Assembly (NCBI GenBank): GCA_028564705.1
Contig: JAPXFQ010000816.1
Coordinates: 186,001-250,000, forward strand
Reading direction: 5' to 3'
Length of the DNA: 64,000 bases
Origin: Apricaphanius iberus
Taxonomy: Eukaryota; Chordata; Actinopteri; Cyprinodontiformes; Aphaniidae
Shown: piece by piece, positions 56,340 through 64,000 of the stretch
Layout of the letters: each line of letters begins with the position of its first letter
Position numbering within the stretch: the stretch's first letter is position 1
Notes under the pieces: model-generated
Database searches by the model: none
The model's input: only the letters and a program-made list of their open reading frames with translations
Told to the model about the DNA's origin: nothing
Program-made: the position numbers and the translations under genes

Positions 56340-58320
56340 GTATTTTTCTCCCCATAGAAGCTCCACATGGCCTGGTACCCTGCTCAACTACAACCACAAC
56401 GCCGGGGTTTCCTGGAAAAACCTGCCGCCCTCGATGAGCCCTTGAGAAGGATAGGAGTGGCAGATGAATTGGAGAACCTCCTCCGAGGTCAAGAGCTGGT
56501 TTTGAGCGTGCTGGAGTTGGATTGGGTAGGAGAGGCTAAATTGGGCCGCTCTGTTCGGCCGTCCGCCTCCTCCTTGACCGAACTCCAGCTGTGTTTCCCC
56601 GCAGTTCCAGGTTTCTTCGCCCCATGGGACTTCTGAATAGGTTTCCGGATCCAACGCTTTTAGCTGCATTCCGGATCCTGGGATTTCAGAGTGCATTTTG
56701 GGATTCACACCATCTCTCTGGAACCCAGATTTCTGGAATGCAGTCTGGAAGCTGATCGTCCTAAACCTGCTTTCTGAGTCTGGCCCTCCTGCCTGTGTTC
56801 CTGGGCCAGGTTCCACAGGGGATGTTTCTGAACCGGCTACCCCAGAGATTGTTTCTGAGCTTGAGATCTCAGTAGTGACTGTTTCTGAGCCTGAGATCTC
56901 AGTAATGACTGTTTCTGAGCCTGAGATCTCAGTAGTGACTGTTTCTTAGCCTCAAATCTCAATAGTGACTGTTTCTTAGCCCGAGATTTCAGTAGTGACT
57001 GTTCCTGAGCCGGAGATCTCACTAGCTGATCGTCCTAAACCTGCTTTCTGAGTCTGGCCCTCCTGCCTGTGTTCCTGGGCCAGGTTCCACAGGGGATGTT
57101 TCTGAACCGGCTACCCCAGATATTGTTATTGAGCCTGAGATCTCAGTAGTGACTGTTTCTTAGCCCGAAATCTCAGCAGTGACTGTTTCTGAGCCCGAGA
57201 TCTCAGTAGTGACTGTTCCTGAGCCGGAGATCTCACTAGTGACTGTTTCTGAGAACAGGCCTTCTTCTGGAACTGCTACAGATCCTGAGACTCCTGTGAC
57301 TGGTCCAGAACCCAGGTTCCCAGTTTGTGGTCCAGAGACCCCTGATATTCCTGAGACGAATCCAGAGCCCGCTCCCATTCCTGAGACCGTTTCAGAGGCT
57401 GCTCCCATTCCAGAGATGGTTCCAGAGGCCACTCCTGTTCCAGTGACGGTTTCAGAGACGACTCCTGTTCCAATGACGACTCCCATTCCGGTGACGACTC
57501 CCGTTCCAGTGACGGTTCCAGAGACAGCTCCCGTTCCAGTGACGGTTCCAGAGACGACTCAAGTTCCTTTGACGGTTCCTGTGGTTCCAGTGAATATTCC
57601 AGATTCTGAGCCAGTGGACCTCTCCTCCGGGTCCGAGCCTTGGTTCCAAGACTCCGCTGAGGGGTTTCAGGGGAATACACCTTGGTTCGAAGACTCTGCT
57701 GAGAGTGTTCAGGGGAACACACCTTGGTTCCAAGACTCCGCTGAGGGCGTTTAGAGGAACACGCTTGAAGTCCAGGTCTATTCTGAGGTTGTCTAGATGG
57801 ACACACTTCCTGAGTCGACAAGACTTCAGAGATCCTTCATGCCTCTGCGTGGGTCCTTTTTTCGTCGACCGTCAGTAAAGCTCCAGCTTCACGTCAGCCA
57901 GCCTCAGCTTCAGCTTCATGTCAGATGGCCTCAGCTTCACGTCAGCCAACCTCGGCTTTACGTCAGCCGGCCTCAGCTTCACGTCAGCCGGCTTCTATTC
58001 CAGCAACAGACCAATCACACTCCAAACCATAAGGTCAAGCACTGTTGCACTCCAAGCCACAAGGTCAAGCTCCGTTGCACTCCAAGCCACAAGGTCAAGC
58101 TCCGTCGCACTCCAAGCTACAAGGTCAAGCTCTGTTGCACTCCAAGCTACAAGGTCAAGTTCTGTCAATCCTCACATCTGCTTCAGCAGCACTCCAGCCT
58201 GCTGCTTCACTAACTCCTAAGCCACAAGGTCAAGCTCCACCAAACTCCATGCCACAAGGTCAAGATCCGCCAGACAGCAGCAGAATACCAGCCTTGCAGT
58301 GTGACATTACCTAAATTGTC
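56340..58320 (+). pseudogene. Second Pro/Thr-rich, minisatellite-coded block (probable retroelement gag region)
   Basis: It opens with a non-repetitive stretch that reads well (EPLRRIGVADELENLLRGQEL, LSVLELDWVGEAKLGRSVR). Then come: a 30-bp unit (gagcctgagatctcagtag core) about six times at 56,850-57,020 and again at 57,130-57,250; a 274-bp direct duplication (56,751 and 57,025 begin alike); Pro-Val-Thr-Val-rich coding to about 57,600; three ~57-bp units with ccttggttc; and a 30-bp unit (caagccacaaggtcaagctc core) at about 58,020-58,270. The layout parallels 22,678-24,140, but no LTR was found here. Confidence 0.5.
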
Positions 58321-61152
58321 CACTCATTTGATCAAGCTAAAACAAGCCTTATAGTTAGCCTAACAATAAAGCAGGCTCATCCAAAAGCATAAGCTAGTAA
58401 ATGAGAGGGGCTTCAGGTTAATCTAATTAGTGAAAACGAATCCAGGAAAAGTGAACCAGGATAGGGTTGTGACTGTTTGAAAATTTAACCTCACGGTTAT
58501 TGTGACCAAAATTATCATGGTTTTCAGTACCATAAAATTTGCAAGATTTTTTTAAAGGTTGTTGAATGAAAGCATTGATAGTCCTACACAAACTGAAATA
58601 GTTTTGAAAAAGTGTAACAGTGTTTATATTTAAAATAATAGACAAAAGTCTTATCAAAACTGCAACTTTTCACATTAAAGGACCAAGGTTTGAGCTTGCA
58701 GATCATTGTCATTATTCTCCTGTTCATATCAATATACATACATGTTGATAGATCACAAGAAAACGATTGGCTAGAAATTCATAATCTAACAGGGCATATT
58801 ATAATAAGTACAAGGTTTATTTGAAATTGATTCCAATTTTTCATGATAACTGTGTTATTGGTAATTTCGAGGGTATTGCACTTACTAATTATAGTGCCAG
58901 AAACATTTTATATTATTTTCACTCCATAAAGACTCTATATCAGGAAAATATTGTCCTCAGTTTCAAATACCCAAACTGTGTCCATACTTCCGACTGTTTT
59001 CTTTGAGGGCTGAGATGTCCTGAGCACTGCAGTCTCCTCCTTCAGCCATCATTCAAGCCTAGACAAAGTTTTGGTAGTAAACTACAAAGTGCATGTGCGG
59101 CAACTTCAGCAGATAAGATGGTTGCTGGTAAGGCTCATCATGCCTACACCGCGAATGCAGTAATACACCGAAATATTTTTTTATTTTTTTTTTATTTTAA
59201 TTATTATTGTCAACCTTTTTACTGGGGTTTACCACTACACAGAACAGATCATTCTTAATATTTTTCATAAAACCAGAAATAGAGCATTTACTCTGGAATG
59301 GTCCCCCCCCTTCTTTTACCTCCCACTGATGGCACCAGTTTTTCTCATACACTATATGTTCAGAAAGAGTGGCATAAGTATAAGTATAAGTAATACTATA
59401 ATGAAGCTAAACATAAATGTTTGGAACAAAAATAACTACTCAAATCAGATGATAAAAATGTACAATCTGAAAGTCCACCACAATTTTGTGCCACACATTA
59501 CTGCTCAGCAATGAGATCATGACTGTTCACTCACAGTTGTTTAAAAATGTGGTATACACACTGTGGTCGGGTTCTAGACTCTTAATAAAATGAGAGAGCT
59601 TCCTTTAAACATTTTGGAGGTTTTAATATGATTTGAATTGATCATGCAAGAGGACAGTAACCATTACAGAAGAATGCAGAATACTGACCTCTCTTGGTCT
59701 TACAACAAGCTTATATTATTTCTAGCAATAATGGTCTTTCTATTCTACTCGATATAGTACAACTCTCAGGGTGAAAATCAGAGACTTGAAGGCACCTTTC
59801 TCTTTAATTAGAAAGCTGTGAACTTTGTAGACCTTTAAGGATGCCCAGGAGAAGAGCCATCTCCATTGTAATACAGGATGTGTACTATCATTATCAAAAC
59901 TCTCTGACGATGACTTTGGTAAAGGCGTCACTCAATAAGACTAATCCTTCAAACTGATACTACAACATTAAGTAAAAATGCGTCACAGTTGATTACAAAG
60001 TACAGATAAATCATAACACTAAATTTCTCCACCACACACACAAAAAGCCAGGAGAGGCTGTCAAAGAATGCATACTTCTTAAACGAAGTTTGTTTGTTTA
60101 ACTTTATTAGGGAAAATGTACAGAAAAAATAAGCTCAGAGAAACAGAACCAAAACATATTACATGTTACAGTCATAGAACAACATGGGTTATACTATACT
60201 TGCTGATATTCATCAAGTATTCATTCATATACTGTGCATCGACTATGTTTCAGTTTACAGCAGTCCCTTTCAAATTATTCATTTTACAATACAGATTTAC
60301 AATATTTTAATGAAGTTATATTAATTTAAGTCAGGGTGATATCCATCAGAGGCCTTTATTCATAATACATACATTGCATATCAAAAGATAAGTCTAATCA
60401 CTCCATAACCAGTTTTTTTACTTAACAGGTAAATGTGAAATAAATTGTTTGGTCATATTTTTACTCATTAGGAAGATTATTGTAATCTTTTTAATAGCTT
60501 TATATAAAAAAAAAACTGTGCAATTGATTTGGGTTTTGGAGTATTCCATTAACCTCTGGGAAAGGAGCACAGCCTTAAATTGGTAAATGCTTGGCATCTT
60601 CAGATGCAAGTTAGCTGACATCTAAACAAGTTTGGCCCTGACAGTTTTTCATGGCTGACCTTTCCACTTTCTGGATCCCAATGGTTCCTGATACAGTTTT
60701 CTCAGGTGTGATGAAAGTAATCCTGCATATATTGACCATGAGCAGTTTTCTCCATGTTGAACATATCAAAGCCAAATCTTGTTCCAGACCAACCAGTGAG
60801 CACCTCCACACATCTCATCCACAGTGGCCCCAACTGCCAAATTCTCCCATGGCAATCAATAGCTCACTTCTCTCACTGAGTACAAAACAATAAGTAAGTA
60901 ATTGAGTAAAATATGATCAGTTATAAAATGCCTTGAGATTTAAATTAAAATTAAAGTTGTTGCAAACGATTGAATACATATGAAAAGAATCTAGCTTTTC
61001 CTCCATTATTTTTTTTAAAGTTTGTAGTTTGAGTACATGTCCAGTTCCTATGCTTTATTTTGTTATTGAAATGTTATTCTAATATTGTTTAATAAATGAG
61101 AAACATTGCACATATAAGAAATCAGACATATGTTGCATGATGAATCAAGGTC
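58321..61152. other. AT-rich DNA without a recognisable gene
   Basis: A cacggttattgtgaccaaa-type stretch at 58,490 is reminiscent of fish hAT MITE interiors, but I could not find its ends. A T-rich low-complexity tract lies at 59,170-59,215. A 66-residue minus frame at 60,611-60,811 reads plausibly but matches nothing I know. Confidence 0.35.
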
Positions 61153-62310
61153 AGGGGTCTCATTTATAAACGTTGCGTACGCACAAAACGGTGCCTGAAA
61201 CTGGCGTACGCCACTTTCAAAGCAAAAGTTGTGATTTATAAAAAACAGACTTGACAGGAAAATGTGCGCAAATATACGCCAACTCTGACCCGTGCGTACA
61301 GACATTTTGGAGATGAGGGAATCAATGACGCAGTTGGTGAGGTGGTGAACTGCAGCCAGACTGCATATTACTCCTCTCACACATATCATTTCACGGGTTC
61401 CCAAACATAATCGGTGCAATTGACTGCACCCATATTACTACAAGGGCCCCGCCCGAGGAAATTCCCCTCCCTCCTGTCCTAATACCTCCCCAGCATGAGA
61501 ACCCCGACCCACAGCCGCCTCCTCCTCGACAGGAACCTTTCACCCAGGGAGCAAGGATCGGCCAGGATGTAACATTTTTTATTGTATCATTTAAGGTAGC
61601 AATGGCTGTCACTAGACGCTGGGCAACCTCATCTTCCTCAGCCCCCTAATCCTCGTCATCTAAGAGCTCAAAATACACGGCATATTAGTCTGTCTCCTTA
61701 AAATATGCTCATATTTAGTGTCAGCTCGGGTGTACACGTACCCCCTACAGTAGCAGACCCACTCTGGCGGTGGGAGGCAAGTGTTTTTTTTTCCCCCTCA
61801 ACTTTGAGGTCCGACCACTTTTTTTATTTTTATTTCGGGTACTGTGCTATCAGTTGCAGTTGACAGTCTGCACTGCAGACGCCACATGCTGCCACTCACA
61901 GTTCTGCCTTTTATTTGTGACACCGCTGCTGTGTCCACCAAATAAAATGTCTCTTCTAGCCTCAACTTCACCCACTAGCACATCAATCAACATCTCCGTA
62001 AAGTTTCTCTTCTTGTTTTTCTTTTGTTGTTGCCATATTTCCCCTCTTCTTCATGTGCATCAACATTCATGTCCTGCTTTGCATTGACCTTTTATAGCCA
62101 GATTTGGGCGTGTTCAGGGCGGGATATGAGCCAAATTCACGTGCGCAAACTTCCAAGAAGACCGTGATTTATAAAGGGAAATTGCTTACACATGTGCGTA
62201 GGCATGGTTTTATAAATCAGAAATCGTTTTGGGGTACGCAAACTTTTTGTTTTGGTCGTACGTACACTTTTAGTAGGGATTCTACGCAATGTTTTATAAA
62301 TGAGACCCCT
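61153..62310 (-). mobile_element. PIF/Harbinger-like element with terminal inverted repeats
   Basis: Both ends are aggggtctcatttataaa in inverse orientation, followed by related gcgtacg/gtacgtac motifs. GGTC flanks both sides (61,149-61,152 and 62,311-62,314); 4 bp is longer than the 3 bp typical of PIF, so the superfamily call leans on the internal Myb-like reading frame. No transposase nuclease is present. Confidence 0.75.
61855..62060 (-). pseudogene. Myb/SANT-like DNA-binding protein remnant of the Harbinger element
   Basis: The minus strand reads KRNFTEMLIDVLVGEVEARR, then DILFGGHSSGVTNKRQNCEW and QHVASAV. This is the first two-helix part of the Myb-like domain encoded by the second gene of fish Harbinger elements, including the conserved aromatic and Trp positions. 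There is no in-frame ATG (the nearby ATG is one base out of frame), and a stop follows soon after. In autonomous elements this protein helps bring the transposase to DNA. The Gly-rich stretch at 61,455-61,560 (minus) may be its decayed distal part. Confidence 0.7.
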
Positions 62311-62314
62311 GGTC

Positions 62315-63119
62315 TGTTGTGGAATCTGCTAACTGCTAGCAGGAGCATATTTGCTGGCATCTCCTGACATTTGCTGTCGGATCAGCTCTGTTGCGTGTGT
62401 TGACTGATGTGAAACAACTTTCTTGTAGCTTTGTGTGGTAGCATTGGGATGTGATATCATTGTTTCTTTCCCATTTGACTGTAACATACACCTTGTTTTA
62501 ATTATACTTTTATATTTTACATTTTCAGTTTTATCCTTTTGTAAAGCACTTTCTGTCTGTGAAATATGCTATATAAATACATTTTGCTTGCTTGCTACAC
62601 CTGCTTCAATTCCTATTTGCTGCAAAGCAGAGGTGGCATCAGGAAGCATTTGGTCATTCATAAGTGGTCAGCCTGGGGCAACAATGTGGCACAATCAATT
62701 TTTCAAAAAAGATTGGTTAATGCTATTTAAACAGAACTGAGGGTTAAATAACTGTTTAATAAATACAAGTATTTTAATTAACTATTAGTATTTACATTTT
62801 GTGTAAAATTACTATATTTGGCTCACGGCTCTCAGATAGATTTTCATTTTGGCCCTCTGAGGGAAAAACTTTGGGCACCTCTGGGTTAGAGGCAGAAACA
62901 GGGCTGACGGTGGGTAGACATTAACATTGGTGCAGGAGTGTTTAAGCTTTTACCAGGGAAGCTCACTTATAGGGTTGTCATAATAACATATATAAATGCT
63001 AATCCAGATTGGAGCCTTATCCTTGTTTATAGAACTAATACATTGTTTTCCGCAATAATTGTTTTGATGGTATTTGTAATGATGCAGGTTCTTACATAAA
63101 TTATTTTTATGACAATTAA
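62315..63119. other. No gene; SINE/LINE-like tail at 62,535-62,585
   Basis: tttgtaaagcactttctg and atgctatataaatac form the tail motif shared by many fish SINEs and their partner LINEs. No head was recognised upstream. Confidence 0.4.
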
Positions 63120-64000
63120 CCTGTGCTGAACAAAGTGGCACAAATGAAACTCAAAAATGCTTCTTCTAAAGAATCCCAACCATGGCTAAATGAAGAAATG
63201 GCTTCTTCTATGAGATTTTAACATACAGTTGAGTCTCTATGGAAATTCCCAAAACAAGAGGTAAACAGACTGCATTTTAAAAAGTTGTTTACATCTATCA
63301 ATGGAATGATAAAACAGGCTAGATCTGCCTATTTTACTAATCTTGTGAACATGAACAAGTGAAATCCTAAAGTTGTTGTTCATACAATCAAAAAAATTGT
63401 TTCACCATCAACATTATCGTTTTTAGAACTTATGACTGTGACTGATTTTTCAAACATTTTGTGGATGAGATCAGGTTAAATATAAAGCCCTCTGATAGAA
63501 GTAGCACTTATTTATCCCCCTCTGCTTGTTTCTGATCTTTGTTTTCTTCTGTGACATTAGAGGATGTTATAGAATAGAATAATCCTTTAACTGTGCCACA
63601 AGGGGAAATTAGGTTGTAACAGCAGCAGAGAAACACATCGGTCAGGTTAGAGCTGCTGATACTGGCTGCCAGCTTGGAGCGGCATTGGAAGTAATCCGGT
63701 TTTTGGAATGTTATTGAAAGAAAAAAAATACTTTCTTTGTTTCATTTTGATGTACCCACATATATTTCTTAAGTTGTTTCTCTTAACAATGTCTCACTGT
63801 CCAGAGGGTCAGTACCAATCCTTTCTAAATGCTATCAGTCAGACATAGAGTTTGTGCTGTGGTGTTCTAATAACTATCTCCAATTAAACATTGATAAAAA
63901 AAAAGAACTGCTTGTATCACTCAAAATCCCTCCAGGAATGAATCCCATCAATATCCCTGCACAGTTCAGTACTTTCAAACATCTTGGACTCACCACATAT
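63120..64000 (+). pseudogene. LINE endonuclease/RT linker and RT fragment, running off the window
   Basis: The plus strand reads SQPWLNEEMASSMRF, then INGMIKQARSAYFTNLVNMN, matching the linker between endonuclease and RT of L2/Rex1-type LINEs. After a gap of about 350 bp containing another repeat piece (tagaatagaataatccttta), it gives YLQLNIDKKKELLV and FSTFKHLGLTTY, the segment just after the RT catalytic box. Most of the RT core is missing, and stops occur. The clade cannot be fixed from this much. Confidence 0.6.

Overview
The window looks like a gene-poor, transposon-packed stretch of a teleost fish genome, probably a percomorph. The evidence is the set of repeat families together: a tRNA-headed SINE of the fish type, L2 and Rex1 LINEs, Tc1, PIF/Harbinger and hAT DNA transposons, a Ty3/Gypsy element and an endogenous retrovirus. 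I found no intact host gene, no rRNA and no bacterial feature. Species cannot be named from the sequence.

Region by region. 1-13,033: a satellite built from alternating ~64-bp and ~61-bp monomers with higher-order duplications, running off the left edge and interrupted by a SINE (10,003), a PIF/Harbinger element (10,711-12,235) and a hAT MITE (12,360-12,958). 13,034-17,690: degenerate material with a P2X7-tail-like fragment, a GC-rich block, an L2 3' fragment and an unrecognised membrane-protein-like ORF (16,327-16,849, minus). 17,690-21,840: a nearly complete but decayed L2 LINE on the minus strand, with an SGNH-esterase-type ORF1 and an endonuclease/RT ORF2. 21,870-27,012: a Tc1 fragment, an LTR followed by a minisatellite-coded Pro/Ser-rich region, a compound hairpin-rich repeat (copy 1) and a second Tc1 fragment. 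27,550-35,735: a Rex1 LINE (minus) split by the larger copy 2 of the hairpin-rich repeat, which is split by a 3-kb hAT element, which itself holds two smaller inverted-repeat elements. 35,736-41,400: mostly unassigned AT-rich DNA with a MITE, a long AT microsatellite, a SINE and two unrecognised ORFs. 41,451-52,750: a decayed endogenous retrovirus on the minus strand (3' LTR, env, pol, gag). It is interrupted by a solo LTR of another family with a clean 4-bp target duplication, and by an LTR-less Gypsy coding body on the plus strand. 52,760-56,215: a Tc1 fragment and a second L2 LINE (plus). 56,340-58,320: a second minisatellite-coded Pro-rich block. 58,320-64,000: AT-rich DNA, a PIF/Harbinger-like element with a Myb-like ORF remnant, and a LINE RT fragment leaving the window.

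Nearly every transposon gene carries frameshifts, stops or lost catalytic residues, so none should be active. The least explained component is the compound repeat at 24,141-26,121 and 28,521-35,195. It combines many copies of a hairpin arm containing ccctatgaggaggggac, ~90-bp and 148-bp tandem modules, and sites matching the DR1 nuclear-receptor consensus. Two independent copies share one terminus, and one copy sits at a sharply defined site inside a Rex1 gene, so it behaves like a mobile unit I cannot assign to a known class.
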